Shown: positions 21,710-31,009 of the stretch, piece after piece
Layout: each line of letters opens with the position of its first letter
How positions within the stretch are numbered: the stretch's first letter is position 1
Assembly (NCBI RefSeq): GCF_024584515.1
Contig: NZ_CP102173.1
Location: forward strand, 1-64,000
Source: Aeromicrobium wangtongii
GTDB lineage: Bacteria; Actinomycetota; Actinomycetes; Propionibacteriales; Nocardioidaceae
DNA: 64,000 nt
Reading direction: 5' to 3'
The notes under the pieces: generated by a model
The model's database searches: none
What the model was told of the DNA's origin: nothing
The model's input: only the letters and a program-made list of their open reading frames with translations
Position numbers and translations under genes: made by a program

Positions 21710-22794
21710 CAGAACCTCACTCGGGGGTCGACGAGAGCGATGATGGCGTCGATCACGACGCTGGCGACGCAGACCACGACCGCGATGGCGGTCACGATGC
21801 CCTGCACGGCCAGGAAGTCGCGGGCCTTCAGGTACTGCGTGAGCATGTAGCCGATGCCCTTCCACTCGAAGGTCGTCTCGGTCAGCACGGCTCCGGCCAG
21901 CAGCAGGGCGATCTGCATGCCCATCACGGTCACGACCGGGACCAGCGCATTGCGCATCGCGTGCTTGCGGACCACCCGGCGCTCGGAGACGCCACGTGCC
22001 CGCGCCGCGGTCACGTAGTCCATCCGCAGCGTCTGCAGCAGGTTGATGCGCACCAGGCGCAGGAAGACGCCGCCGGTCAGCAGGCCGAGCGCGAAGGCCG
22101 GCAGCACGGCGTACTGCAGGACCTCGAGGATGATCTTGGGATCGCCCCACAGCAGGGCGTCCACGATCATGATGTTGGTGTGCGGGTGGACGTTGTCCAA
22201 GATGAGATCGGTCTGCGTCGACGCGCGACCCGATGACGGCCAGCCGAAGGGCGTGAAGGCCAGCTTCAGCAGCAGGCCCACGAAGAACACCGGGGCGGCG
22301 TAGATGAAGATCGCGAACAGGCGCAGCAGGACATCGGGCAGCCGGTCGCGGTAGCGGGCCGCGAGACGTCCCAGCGGGATGCCGACGGCGAAGGCGACGA
22401 TCAGCGCCCAGAACGACAGCTCGAGCGTCGCGGCACCGTACTCGACGATGATCCCCGAGATGGAGCGGTGATCGGTCAGGGTCGTGCCGAAGTCACCGCG
22501 CAGCAGGCCCGAGATGTACTCCCAGTACTGCGTCAGCAGCGGACGGTCGAGACCGGCCTCGGCCTTGCGCTCGGCGATCTGCTCGGCGTTGAGCCGGCCG
22601 CCCTGGGCGGCGGTCACCGGATCGCCGATGACCCGCATCAGCAGGAAGACCATCGTGACCAGGACCCACAACATGGGGATCACCAGCCCGATGCGCACCA
22701 GCATGTAGCGGGCGAAGGGGCTCAGCCCGCCGCGCCGTCGTGGTGACTCGGCGGAGGGGGGGTCGATCGGGGCCAGGACCTCGGCGCTCGCCAT
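21709..22794 (-). CDS. Peptide ABC transporter permease, DppB type
   Basis: A 361-residue inner-membrane permease with the family N-terminus (YMLVRIGLVIPMLWVLVTMVFLLMR), a periplasmic region (DRPLLTQYWEYISGLLRGDFG) and the coupling loop (YVTAARARGVSERRVVRKHAMRNALVPVV). ATG at 22794 follows AAAGGAGTACCC; the frame is open 13 codons upstream. It partners the fused permease/ATPase protein and the DppA-like binding protein to import peptides. Confidence 0.92.
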   Translation of the reverse strand: MASAEVLAPIDPPSAESPRRRGGLSPFARYMLVRIGLVIPMLWVLVTMVFLLMRVIGDPVTAAQGGRLNAEQIAERKAEAGLDRPLLTQYWEYISGLLRGDFGTTLTDHRSISGIIVEYGAATLELSFWALIVAFAVGIPLGRLAARYRDRLPDVLLRLFAIFIYAAPVFFVGLLLKLAFTPFGWPSSGRASTQTDLILDNVHPHTNIMIVDALLWGDPKIILEVLQYAVLPAFALGLLTGGVFLRLVRINLLQTLRMDYVTAARARGVSERRVVRKHAMRNALVPVVTVMGMQIALLLAGAVLTETTFEWKGIGYMLTQYLKARDFLAVQGIVTAIAVVVCVASVVIDAIIALVDPRVRF

Positions 22795-22837
22795 GGGTAC
22801 TCCTTTGTCGTCTCGGACAACTTGCTCGTCCACGAGA

Positions 22838-22873
22838 CCGGGGGGCAGGCCCGGAAATGGACCTGCCCCCCGG
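22838..22873 (-). repeat. Intra-operon hairpin between the DppA- and DppB-type genes
   Basis: Perfect 12-bp arms CCGGGGGGCAGG (22838-22849) and CCTGCCCCCCGG (22862-22873). It lies just after the binding-protein stop codon and has no T-tract. It probably stabilises the binding-protein mRNA or lowers read-through to the permease. Confidence 0.7.
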
Positions 22874-22904
22874 AGTGGGTGGTGGTGCAGCTCAGCTCGT
22901 GATG

Positions 22905-24521
22905 TCAGCTCTTGGACAGCGAGGTGAACCGGAACTTGAACGCCGGGTCGAGGGTCTCTTCGAGGCCCTCCACGTCGGTGCCGCCCACGGCGACCTGTGC
23001 GCCGGTCAGCAGCGGCAGGATCGGGATCTGGTCGGCGACCAGGTCCTGGATCTTCTTGAGCGTCGCGATGCGCGAGTCCTTGTCAGGATCCGTGGCCTCC
23101 GACTTCAGCAGCGCGGTCATCTCGGGCACCGGGTTGTCGTCTCCTGCGAAGTTGTAGTGCGACTGCAGGAAGTTGTTCGGCGCGAAGAACGGCGTCACGT
23201 AGTTGTCGGCGTCCGGGAAGTCCGGGAACCAGCCGAGCTGGAACATCGGGTACGCGTCCTTGACCCGCTCCTCGGAGTACGTCACGTACTCGGTCGACTG
23301 CAGGTCGACGGTGAACAGGCCGGAGTCCTCGAGCTGGCGCTTGACCATGTTGTACTCCTCGGTCGAGCTGGAGCCGTAGTGGTCGGTGTTGTACTGCAGC
23401 TTGATGTCGACCGGGGTCTTGACGCCGGCATCGTCGAGGAGCTTCTTGGCCGCGGCCTTGTCGGGCTTGTCGCCGTACTTGTCCTTGAACGACTCGACCG
23501 CACCGGTCTGTCCCTGGGGAACCGCCGAGTAGGCCGGCGTGTAGGTGCCCTTGTAGACCTGGGTCGACAGCTCCTCGCGGTCCAGCGAGGACGCCATGGC
23601 CTGGCGGATGGCCAGCTTCTGGGCGTCGTTGTCGCCGGGCATCGTCTTCATGTTGAACACGATGTAGCGCAGCTCGCCGCCGGCGCCCTTGTGGACCTTG
23701 ACCTTGTCGCTCTTGCCCAGGCTGGCGATGTCGGTCGGGGTGAGCGAACGCCATGCGACGTCGATCTTGCCGTTCTGGACGTCGAGCTTGAGGTTGTTGG
23801 CGTCGGAGTACGTCGTGAGCGTGATCTCCTTGGTCTTGGCCTTGTTGTACGCGCCGTCGTAGTCGGCATTGGCCTTGAACTGGGCGATCTGGCCCTTGGT
23901 GTACTTGCCGATCGTGTACGGACCGGAGAAGCCCTGGGCCTTGACGGCCGCGGCGTCGTCCATGACCTTGTCAGCCGGGTAGGTCTCCTCGTCGACGATC
24001 GGACCGGCCGACGTCACCAGGATCTGGCCGAAGGTCTGGTCGTTCTCGGCGTTGAGGGTGAACGTCACGGTGGAGTCGTCCGTGGCCTCGACCGACTTCA
24101 TGTTGCCCAGCAGCGAGGCCGGACCGTTGGGGTCGTTGATGTCCACGATGCGCTTGAAGCTGAACGCGACGTCCGAGGCGGTCAAGTCGTTGCCGTTGGC
24201 GAACTTCAGGCCCGGCTTGATCGTGCACACATAGGTCGTGGGCGTGTCGAAGTCGCACTTGGAGGCGGCGTCCGGCGTCAGCTCGGTGCTGCCGGCCGGG
24301 AAGTTCAGGAGGTACTGGTAGACCTGCGTCTGAACGGTCATCGAGCCGTTGTCGTACGCGCCGGCAGGATCGATCGAGACGACCTTGTCCGTGGTGCCGA
24401 CGACGAGCCCGGCGCCGCTGTCGGCCGTGTCGCTGTCCTTGCTCTGGCCGCAGGCGGCCAGGGTGACGCCCGCCAGGGCTGACACCGCGATGAGCGCGAT
24501 GCCTCGACGGAAGATTCTCAT
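22905..24521 (-). CDS. Peptide ABC transporter substrate-binding lipoprotein, DppA/OppA type
   Basis: A 538-residue solute-binding protein (SBP family 5). The signal peptide MRIFRRGIALIAVSALAG ends at lipobox LAAC with Cys24 as the lipid anchor. Family segments include YVCTIKPGLKFANGNDLTASDVAFSFKR and the C-terminal QDLVADQIPILPL. ATG at 24521 follows a GGAGAGC ribosome site; the longer frame to 24572 lacks one. First gene of the transporter operon. Confidence 0.93.
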   Translation of the reverse strand: MRIFRRGIALIAVSALAGVTLAACGQSKDSDTADSGAGLVVGTTDKVVSIDPAGAYDNGSMTVQTQVYQYLLNFPAGSTELTPDAASKCDFDTPTTYVCTIKPGLKFANGNDLTASDVAFSFKRIVDINDPNGPASLLGNMKSVEATDDSTVTFTLNAENDQTFGQILVTSAGPIVDEETYPADKVMDDAAAVKAQGFSGPYTIGKYTKGQIAQFKANADYDGAYNKAKTKEITLTTYSDANNLKLDVQNGKIDVAWRSLTPTDIASLGKSDKVKVHKGAGGELRYIVFNMKTMPGDNDAQKLAIRQAMASSLDREELSTQVYKGTYTPAYSAVPQGQTGAVESFKDKYGDKPDKAAAKKLLDDAGVKTPVDIKLQYNTDHYGSSSTEEYNMVKRQLEDSGLFTVDLQSTEYVTYSEERVKDAYPMFQLGWFPDFPDADNYVTPFFAPNNFLQSHYNFAGDDNPVPEMTALLKSEATDPDKDSRIATLKKIQDLVADQIPILPLLTGAQVAVGGTDVEGLEETLDPAFKFRFTSLSKS

Positions 24522-24676
24522 TGCTCTCCTTGGAAGGTCCAAAGCCGCCGTCACGGCGGCGCACGCGTCCACATGATGGGACGAGCCCTCCGCACGCTAC
24601 ACGCGCCGACGGGGCGGCAGGCGTTCAGGAATATTTCAGTTTGGTGACGGGACGGATGTCACACTCGCCGGGCGAT

Positions 24677-24723
24677 GGGACCAAAACAGGACCAAAGGAC
24701 CGCACAGCGCCCGCAAAAGTCCC
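24677..24723. promoter_or_regulatory. GGGAC half-site array upstream of the DevS-like gene
   Basis: GGGACC (24677-24682), GGACC (24689-24693), GGACC (24697-24701) and, on the other strand, GGGACTTTT (24723-24715). DosR/DevR boxes in mycobacteria have GGGACTTT half-sites, so this may be the autoregulatory site of the DevR-like regulator. A -10 candidate TACGCT follows at about 24753. Confidence 0.45.
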
Positions 24724-24779
24724 AAAAGCGCAGACCTCGCCCCGGTGAGTCCGTACGCTGATAGGCAGGGAGTGTGTTC

Positions 24780-26381
24780 ATGGCAACGAATGCCCACATG
24801 GCGTCGGAACGACTTCGCGGTGTGCTCGAGGCCGTGGCGGCGATGTCCGCAGATCCCTCCCTGGAGGGCCTGCTCGACCGGATCCTGCGACAGGCCGGAG
24901 AGCTCGTCGACGCGGAGAGCGGCTTCCTGGACGTCCTCGACCGCCGCTCGGACCGCCGGGCCGGCACCTTCGCGGCCTACGGGATCCCCGGCATCGACGA
25001 CCGGACGCACCCGGGGCGTCAGGCCCTGGTCGACCTGCTGGAGCGGCCCGACCCGCGCGGACGCGACAGCATCGGCGCGGAGGGCACCAGTGCCTTCATC
25101 GGGGTGCCGATCAAGATGCACGACTTCGTGTTCGGGAACCTGTACCTGATCGGCAAGCGGTCCGGCGGCGGATTCACCCGCCAGGACGAGGAGGCCGCGA
25201 TGGCGGTCGCGATGGCGGCCGGCATCGTCATCGAGAACGTCCGCCTGAACGAGAACGCCGCACGCCAGCGACTCTGGCTGGAGGCGGCTGCGGAGATCAC
25301 CACCTCCCTGCTGTCTCCCATCTCGCGCATCGGCGCCCTGCAGCTGGTCGCCGACCGGGCCCGCACCGTCGCGGCGGCGGACTTCGTGGGCCTGCTGATG
25401 CCCCGCGACTCCGAGAGCCAGGTCGTGGAGGCCGTCTCCGGCATCCCACCCGAGGGCGTGCTCGGAGAGGTCATCGAGTCCCGCCGCAGCCTGGTGGCCG
25501 AGGCCGCACGGCGCCGGCAGACGCTGGTGGTGCCGAACACCGACCTGGATCCTCGCTACGAGCGGCGCAAGACACCGAAGTGGCCGGATCTCGGATCGCT
25601 CATGGTGCTGCCGCTGCGCGGCAGCGAGGAGACCGGCGCGCTCGTGGTCGGCTGGCTCAAGGGGCACCAGACCGACCGCTGGGAGCTTGACCCGGTCGTG
25701 CCGCAGGGCTTCGCCGACCAGGCTGCCCTCGTGCTCCAGGTCGCCCGCGCCCAGGAGGACCAGGCGCGGCTGGCGGTGTTCGAGGACCGCGACCGGATCG
25801 GCCGCGACCTGCACGACCTGGTCATCCAGCGACTGTTCGGCATCGGCCTGCTGCTGGACAACACCAGCAAGCTCGTCGAGGCGCCGCTGGCGGTCGAGCG
25901 GCTGTCGTCGGCGATCGACGACATCGACCAGACGATCAGGGACATCCGCCGCACGATCTTCGCGCTCAGCCCGTCCGCCGACGCCGGGGATCTTCGGACC
26001 GAGCTGGGCCAGGTCCTGCACGATGCGGCCAAGGTCCTGGGGTTCACGCCCGAGCTGCACCTGACCGGGCCGGTCGACAGCGTGGTCACCGAGGACGTCC
26101 GCGAGCAGCTGATCCCGGTGCTGCGCGAGACGCTGTCCAATGCGGTGCGTCATGCCGGGGCCAGCTCGGTCTCTGTACACCTGGACGTTGCGCACGACAT
26201 CTGCCTCACGGTCGAGGACGACGGCCGCGGCCTCGGCCCCGAGACGGGTCCGCAGACCTCCGGCAACGGTCTTCGCAACATCCGCGAACGTGCCGATCTC
26301 CTCGGCGGTTCGTGCAAGGTCAGCAGCGGGCCGGGCCGGGGCACCACCGTCACGTGGAACGTACCGAGAAGGAACTCATGA
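24780..26381 (+). CDS. DevS/DosS-like GAF sensor histidine kinase
   Basis: A 533-residue soluble kinase. GAF domain 1 is at about 15-160, with the DosS-like segment VFGNLYLIGKRSGGGFTRQDEEA. GAF domain 2 is at about 170-320. The HisKA_3 segment RIGRDLHDLVIQRLFGIGL has the phospho-accepting His. The HATPase region has RETLSNAVRHAGA, VEDDGRGLG and GNGLRNIRERADLLGG. No membrane segment is seen. ATG at 24780 follows AGGGAG; GTG at 24774 is an alternative. It overlaps the response regulator gene by four bases. Haem binding in GAF 1, as in DosS, is possible but not proven. Confidence 0.9.
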   Translation: MATNAHMASERLRGVLEAVAAMSADPSLEGLLDRILRQAGELVDAESGFLDVLDRRSDRRAGTFAAYGIPGIDDRTHPGRQALVDLLERPDPRGRDSIGAEGTSAFIGVPIKMHDFVFGNLYLIGKRSGGGFTRQDEEAAMAVAMAAGIVIENVRLNENAARQRLWLEAAAEITTSLLSPISRIGALQLVADRARTVAAADFVGLLMPRDSESQVVEAVSGIPPEGVLGEVIESRRSLVAEAARRRQTLVVPNTDLDPRYERRKTPKWPDLGSLMVLPLRGSEETGALVVGWLKGHQTDRWELDPVVPQGFADQAALVLQVARAQEDQARLAVFEDRDRIGRDLHDLVIQRLFGIGLLLDNTSKLVEAPLAVERLSSAIDDIDQTIRDIRRTIFALSPSADAGDLRTELGQVLHDAAKVLGFTPELHLTGPVDSVVTEDVREQLIPVLRETLSNAVRHAGASSVSVHLDVAHDICLTVEDDGRGLGPETGPQTSGNGLRNIRERADLLGGSCKVSSGPGRGTTVTWNVPRRNS

Positions 26382-27037
26382 GCGACTCACCGATCAGGCT
26401 GTTCCTGCTGGATGATCACGAGGTGGTGCGTCGCGGCCTGAGGGGCCTGCTCGAGCAGGAGGACGACATCGAGGTCGTCGGTGAGTCGGGGTCGGCCAAG
26501 GACGCCGTCGCCCGCATCCCGGGGGCCAAGCCCGATGTCGCGGTGCTGGACGCCCGCCTGCCCGATGGTTCGGGCATCGAGGTCTGCCGCGAGGTCCGCT
26601 CGCTCGACCCGTCGATCGCAGTCATCATCCTGACGTCGTACGACGATGACGACGCCCTGTTCGCCGCGATCATGGCCGGGGCGGCCGGCTATGTGCTCAA
26701 GCAGGTCCGCGGGACCGACCTGGTCGATGCGGTGCGCCACGTGGCCGCGGGACAGTCGCTGCTGGACCCGGCCGTGACCCAGCGCGTCCTGCACCGCATC
26801 CGCGAGGGGCAGCCGTCCGTCGACCCGCTGGCGGCCCTGACCAAGCAGGAACGCCGCATCCTGGACCTGATCGGACAGGGACTCACCAACCGGCAGATCG
26901 CGGCCGAGATGTTCCTGGCCGAGAAGACGGTCAAGAACTACGTCACCCAGCTGTTGTCGAAGCTGGGGCTCGAGCGGCGGACGCAGGCCGCGGTGCTGGT
27001 GACCCGTCACGACGGGATGACCACGCACTCCCAGTGA
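26378..27037 (+). CDS. DevR/DosR-like NarL-family response regulator
   Basis: A 219-residue regulator. The receiver domain has LDDHEVVRRGL, the phosphorylated Asp in VLDARLPDG, Thr in ILTSY and Lys in VLKQV. The LuxR-type HTH reads LTNRQIAAEMFLAEKTVKNYV, followed by LLSKLGLERRTQAAVLVT, close to mycobacterial DosR. It is coupled to the kinase by an ATGA overlap. DosR controls hypoxia and nitric-oxide dormancy genes in mycobacteria; the regulon here is unknown. Confidence 0.92.
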   Translation: MSDSPIRLFLLDDHEVVRRGLRGLLEQEDDIEVVGESGSAKDAVARIPGAKPDVAVLDARLPDGSGIEVCREVRSLDPSIAVIILTSYDDDDALFAAIMAGAAGYVLKQVRGTDLVDAVRHVAAGQSLLDPAVTQRVLHRIREGQPSVDPLAALTKQERRILDLIGQGLTNRQIAAEMFLAEKTVKNYVTQLLSKLGLERRTQAAVLVTRHDGMTTHSQ

Positions 27038-27078
27038 ACCGGGCCGAGATCGTGCGTCCGCGCCGAGGCGGGGCCCGT

Positions 27079-27084
27079 TACTCT
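27079..27084 (+). promoter_or_regulatory. -10 candidate of glyA, leaderless
   Basis: TACTCT followed by seven bases and the ATG at 27092. No Shine-Dalgarno sequence precedes the ATG. Confidence 0.45.
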
Positions 27085-27091
27085 TGACACC

Positions 27092-28369
27092 ATGAGCCAC
27101 AACGATCACCTGTCCGAGTTCGACCCTGACATCGCAGCACTTCTGGATGCCGAGCTGCATCGTCAGCAGTCGACGCTCGAGATGATCGCCTCGGAGAACT
27201 TCGCTCCCGTCGCGGCGCTGGAGGCCCAGGGCAGCGTGCTGACCAACAAGTACGCCGAGGGATACCCCGGAAAGCGCTACTACGGCGGGTGCGAGTTCGT
27301 CGACCAGGTCGAGACGATCGCGATCGACCGGCTCAAGCAGCTCTTCGACGCCGGCTACGCCAATGTCCAGCCGCACTCGGGCGCGACGGCCAATGCCGCG
27401 GCGCTGCACGCGATCGCGACCGTGGGCGACACGATCCTGGGTCTGGACCTGGCCAACGGTGGTCACCTGACCCACGGCATGAAGCTGAACTTCTCGGGCA
27501 AGCTGTACAACCCGATCGCCTATCACGTCGTCCCCGAGACGGGCCTGGTCGACATGGACGAGGTGCGCTCGCTGGCTCACGAGCACCGCCCGACCGTGAT
27601 CATCGCCGGTTGGTCGGCCTATCCGCGCCAGCTGGACTTCGCGCTGTTCCGCGAGATCGCCGACGAGGTCGGCGCCAAGCTGTGGGTCGACATGGCGCAC
27701 TTCGCCGGACTGGTGGCGGCCGGCCTGCACCCCAGCCCGCTCCCGCACGCGCACATCGTCACGACCACGACGCACAAGACGCTCGGCGGACCGCGCGGCG
27801 GCGCGATCCTGACCAACGACGAGGACATCGCCAAGAAGATGCGCTCGGCGGTCTTCCCCGGTCAGCAGGGCGGACCGCTGGAGCACGTCATCGCCGCCAA
27901 GGCCGTGGCATTCAAGATGGCCCTCGAGCCGGAGTTCGCCGAGCGTCAGCAGCGCACCATCGAGGGTGCGCAGATCCTGGCGTCCCGGCTGCTCGCCGAT
28001 GACATGACCGCCGCCGGCGTCAAGGTGCTGACCGGTGGCACCGACGTGCACCTGGTGCTCGTCGACCTGCGGGACTCCGAGCTGAACGGCCAGCAGGCCG
28101 AGGACCGCCTGCACGAGGCCGGCATCACGGTCAACCGCAATGCCGTCCCCAACGACCCGCGCCCGCCGATGGTCACCTCGGGGCTGCGCATCGGCACGCC
28201 CGCCCTGGCGACGCGCGGCTTCGGCGCCGAGGAGTTCACCGAGGTCGCCGACATCATCGCGGCCGCCCTGCAGCCCGGCGAGGTCGACCTCGAGGGCCTG
28301 CGCAAGCGCGTGACCGTCCTGGCCGAACGCTTCCCGCTCTACCCGGACCTCGTCCCCTTCACGTCGTGA
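27092..28369 (+). CDS. glyA: Serine hydroxymethyltransferase
   Basis: PLP enzyme that interconverts serine and glycine with transfer of a one-carbon unit to tetrahydrofolate. The 425-residue protein has [30 protein letters not shown], the PLP-lysine segment [15 protein letters not shown], and [20 protein letters not shown]. The GTGA overlap couples it to the SURF1 gene. Confidence 0.97.
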   Translation: MSHNDHLSEFDPDIAALLDAELHRQQSTLEMIASENFAPVAALEAQGSVLTNKYAEGYPGKRYYGGCEFVDQVETIAIDRLKQLFDAGYANVQPHSGATANAAALHAIATVGDTILGLDLANGGHLTHGMKLNFSGKLYNPIAYHVVPETGLVDMDEVRSLAHEHRPTVIIAGWSAYPRQLDFALFREIADEVGAKLWVDMAHFAGLVAAGLHPSPLPHAHIVTTTTHKTLGGPRGGAILTNDEDIAKKMRSAVFPGQQGGPLEHVIAAKAVAFKMALEPEFAERQQRTIEGAQILASRLLADDMTAAGVKVLTGGTDVHLVLVDLRDSELNGQQAEDRLHEAGITVNRNAVPNDPRPPMVTSGLRIGTPALATRGFGAEEFTEVADIIAAALQPGEVDLEGLRKRVTVLAERFPLYPDLVPFTS

Positions 28370-29109
28370 CCGCTCGACCCCCGCTCCGCGCCTGGCTGTC
28401 GCCGGGCCTGCTGGCCCTGCACGCGCTGGGCCTCGTCGCGGTGGTGTTCTGCGTGGTCATGGGCCTGTGGCAGGCGGGAGCCTACGACGACCGGCAGCAC
28501 GACGAGCAGGCTGACAAGCGATCGGTACCCCAGGTGCAGCTCACCGAGCTGTGGGATCCCGACGGTCCGTTCATGAAGACGTACAACCACCGACCGGTGA
28601 CGTTCGAGGGCCAGTTCGCACCGGCGTCCGACCAGATCTGGGTCACCGGCAAGGAGCAGGACGGCAAGGACGGCGCGTGGCTGCTGGCACCCGTGCAGGT
28701 CGAGGGCGGCGAGACGATGCTCGTGCTGCGTGGCTGGGCACCCGAGACGGGCGCCTTCCCGGAGGTGCCGACCGGACGGGTGCAGATCGATGCGGTGCTC
28801 GAGCCGGGCGAGAAGATCTCCGGATCGTTCGATCCGGCGGACCGCACGATCGGCGCGGTACGCATCCCCTCGTTGATCAACGAGCTGCCGTACGACCTGT
28901 ACTCGGGCTACGCCATCAGCACCGTCGAGGACCTCAGCGGCGGGCTGGATCTCGTCCCGCCGCCGCAGCCCAGCGACGTCTCCTGGACGGTCGGACTGCG
29001 CAATCTCGCGTACGCCATGCAGTGGTGGGTGTTCGGCCTGTTCGCGGCCTTCATGTGGTGGCGCATGTGCACCGAGACGCTGGCCGACAGAAACGAAAAG
29101 GTAATCTGA
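28366..29109 (+). CDS. SURF1-family cytochrome oxidase assembly protein
   Basis: A 247-residue protein with two terminal membrane helices (about 12-37 and 215-235) around an extracytoplasmic domain, the SURF1 layout. Family segments include [32 protein letters not shown] and the C-terminal [21 protein letters not shown]1 helps insert haem a into cytochrome c oxidase. The GTG start overlaps the glyA stop. Confidence 0.88.
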   Translation: MTARPPLRAWLSPGLLALHALGLVAVVFCVVMGLWQAGAYDDRQHDEQADKRSVPQVQLTELWDPDGPFMKTYNHRPVTFEGQFAPASDQIWVTGKEQDGKDGAWLLAPVQVEGGETMLVLRGWAPETGAFPEVPTGRVQIDAVLEPGEKISGSFDPADRTIGAVRIPSLINELPYDLYSGYAISTVEDLSGGLDLVPPPQPSDVSWTVGLRNLAYAMQWWVFGLFAAFMWWRMCTETLADRNEKVI

Positions 29110-29113
29110 GAAC

Positions 29114-29446
29114 GTGAGCAAAGTAGCTGTTGCGTACCGAGTTGTCGCCTATGTCGTAGGCATCAACCTGATCTTCGTGATCGGCGCCTGGATCGCCCAG
29201 ATGGCCACCGACGACTTCTCGTGGTGGAACCGCAACTCCGATCTCATCGGCGTCATCGACATGATCCACGGCTACCTGTTCATGGCCCTGCTGGTCCTGA
29301 TCGCCGTGCTGTCGCGCCGGTACCACTGGAAGCCGGCCTTCACGATCACCACGATGCTGTTCGCGACGATCCCCCTCGTCAGCTTCTGGGCCGAGCACCG
29401 CGCGACGCTCGCCATCCGCCGGGACGAGTCGGTCCCCGCCTCCTGA
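29114..29446 (+). CDS. DUF3817 membrane protein
   Basis: A 110-residue protein with three hydrophobic segments, GIN at the first helix (YVVGINLIFVIGAW) and IHGYLFMALLVLIA, as in the DUF3817 family. Its function is unknown. GTG at 29114 is four bases after the SURF1 stop. TAATCT (29102-29107) six bases before the GTG could be a leaderless -10 box, but it overlaps the SURF1 stop codon and may be chance. Confidence 0.82.
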   Translation: MSKVAVAYRVVAYVVGINLIFVIGAWIAQMATDDFSWWNRNSDLIGVIDMIHGYLFMALLVLIAVLSRRYHWKPAFTITTMLFATIPLVSFWAEHRATLAIRRDESVPAS

Positions 29447-29461
29447 TTCCCAGGCGATCGG

Positions 29462-30238
29462 TCAGCGGCCCTCGAAGCTCGCCTTGCCGGGGCCGTCGCG
29501 CAGGAACGACTCCATGCCGCCCTGCAGGTCGGCGGTGTCGAACAGCTCGGAGGCGATCGCCGTGGTGTGGGCGTTCGCCTCGGGGACCCCGCCGGCCTCG
29601 AAGTGGCGCAGGATGTCCTTCGCGGCCCCGAAGGCCTTCGTCGGGCCGGCTGCGATCGACCGCACGAACGACAGCACCGCCTCGTCGAATCCCTCGACCG
29701 GCAGGACGCGGTTGACCACGTTCCACCGCTCCATCGTCTCGGCCGGGTAGAGATCGCCGGTGAAGACGAACTCCTTGGCCCGGCCGACGCCGGCCCGGGC
29801 GGCGAGGCGCTGGGTGCCGCCCATCGTCGGGGTCAGTCCGATGACCCGTTCGACCAGGCCGAACTTGGCCTTCTCCGAGGCCAGGATGATGTCGCACGCG
29901 ACGGCGACCTCGAAGGCCCACGTCAGCGTCAGGGCGTGGGCGGCGAAGATCGTCGGCACCGGCAGCTCGTCGATGCGGGTCGGCAGCTCGAGCATCCGGT
30001 CGTACAGGGCCTTGGTCTCGGCCTTGGACTTGCGGGCGTGGAACTGCGCGACGTCGACCCCGCCCGACACGACCCGGCCCTCCGCGCGGATCAGCAGCGC
30101 GCGCGGCAGATCGGCCACGATCTCGTCCAGGGCCCGGTCGAAGTCGGCGTGCAGCTGCAGCGAGTACAGATTGACCGGCGGGGCGTCGATCGTGAGGACC
30201 GCGATGCCGTCGTCCAGCCGCTGGACCGTGACGCTCAT
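29462..30238 (-). CDS. Enoyl-CoA hydratase/isomerase family protein
   Basis: A 258-residue crotonase-fold protein. The oxyanion-hole segments are RAEGRVVSGGVDVAQF and HALTLTWAFEVAVACDIILASEKAKFG. The second is unusual: the usual GxGxGG-like stretch before the helix reads ALTLTWA, so activity may differ from classical hydratases. It is co-transcribed after a small membrane protein with an ATGA overlap. It ends 15 bases from the convergent DUF3817 gene. Substrate unknown. Confidence 0.85.
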   Translation of the reverse strand: MSVTVQRLDDGIAVLTIDAPPVNLYSLQLHADFDRALDEIVADLPRALLIRAEGRVVSGGVDVAQFHARKSKAETKALYDRMLELPTRIDELPVPTIFAAHALTLTWAFEVAVACDIILASEKAKFGLVERVIGLTPTMGGTQRLAARAGVGRAKEFVFTGDLYPAETMERWNVVNRVLPVEGFDEAVLSFVRSIAAGPTKAFGAAKDILRHFEAGGVPEANAHTTAIASELFDTADLQGGMESFLRDGPGKASFEGR

Positions 30239-30369
30239 GAGCGCGATGCGGCCGGGTCGTAGGAGCCGCCCTTGTCGGCGATGGCGGCGCGAACCGCCAG
30301 CACGACGGCGGCGGCCAGGACTGCGAGCAGGACGGTGCGGAGGGGGCGACGCCCCGTGGACTTCGACAT
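30235..30369 (-). CDS. Small single-helix membrane protein
   Basis: A 44-residue protein starting [21 protein letters not shown], with a basic N-terminus and one membrane helix. ATG at 30369 is chosen because TAGGGT (30382-30377 on the minus strand) lies seven bases before it, a leaderless arrangement. The frame is open further upstream without a ribosome site. The stop overlaps the downstream crotonase ATG. No family is recognised. Confidence 0.55.
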   Translation of the reverse strand: MSKSTGRRPLRTVLLAVLAAAVVLAVRAAIADKGGSYDPAASRS

Positions 30370-30475
30370 GGCGAACACCCTAGCCACAGATCGGTCGTCC
30401 ACGCCCAGACAGTCGACGGGTCCGAGTTGTCCGGTCATGGGAAGATGGGCTCAACGCACCGAAAGGAATACCCCT

Positions 30476-31006
30476 GTGGCCTCGCAGCTCACCGCTACCT
30501 TCTCGACCAACTACGGCGACATCGTCGTGAACCTCTTCCCCGACCACGCTCCCAAGACCGTCGAGAACTTCGTCGGTCTGGCCGAGGGCACGAAGGAATT
30601 CGTCGACCCCTCCACCGGCCAGGTCGCCACCAAGCCCTTCTACGACGGGCTGGTGTTCCACCGCGTCATCGCCAACTTCATGCTGCAGGGTGGTGACCCG
30701 CTCGGCACCGGCACGGGTGGCCCCGGCTACACGTTCGAGGACGAGTTCCACCCCGACCTGCGCTTCGACAAGCCCTACCTGCTGGCGATGGCCAACGCCG
30801 GACCGGGCACCAACGGATCGCAGTTCTTCATCACCCTGGTGCCGACCGACTGGCTCAACCGCAAGCACACCATCTTCGGTGAGGTCGCCGACGACGCCAG
30901 CAAGGCCGTCGTCGACACGATCGGCAAGGTCGCGACCGATGGCTTCGACCGTCCCACCAAGCCCGTCGTGATCGAGAAGCTCACCATCGAGCGCACCGAG
31001 AGCTAG
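30476..31006 (+). CDS. ppiA: Cyclophilin-type peptidyl-prolyl isomerase
   Basis: Accelerates proline cis-trans isomerisation in folding. The 176-residue protein has [25 protein letters not shown] with the catalytic Arg, [19 protein letters not shown], and [11 protein letters not shown], all cyclophilin hallmarks. No signal peptide, so it is cytoplasmic. GTG at 30476 follows GAAAGGAATA. Four bases separate it from the rhomboid gene. Confidence 0.94.
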   Translation: MASQLTATFSTNYGDIVVNLFPDHAPKTVENFVGLAEGTKEFVDPSTGQVATKPFYDGLVFHRVIANFMLQGGDPLGTGTGGPGYTFEDEFHPDLRFDKPYLLAMANAGPGTNGSQFFITLVPTDWLNRKHTIFGEVADDASKAVVDTIGKVATDGFDRPTKPVVIEKLTIERTES

Positions 31007-31009
31007 TCG

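Noticed and set aside
20759..21850. 363-codon plus-strand frame
   Set aside because: Antisense shadow of the ABC permease region.
21710..22150. N-terminal extension of the fused ABC protein to 22150
   Set aside because: The extension is an out-of-frame reading of the DppB-type gene; the ATG at 21709 has the coupled TGATG junction.
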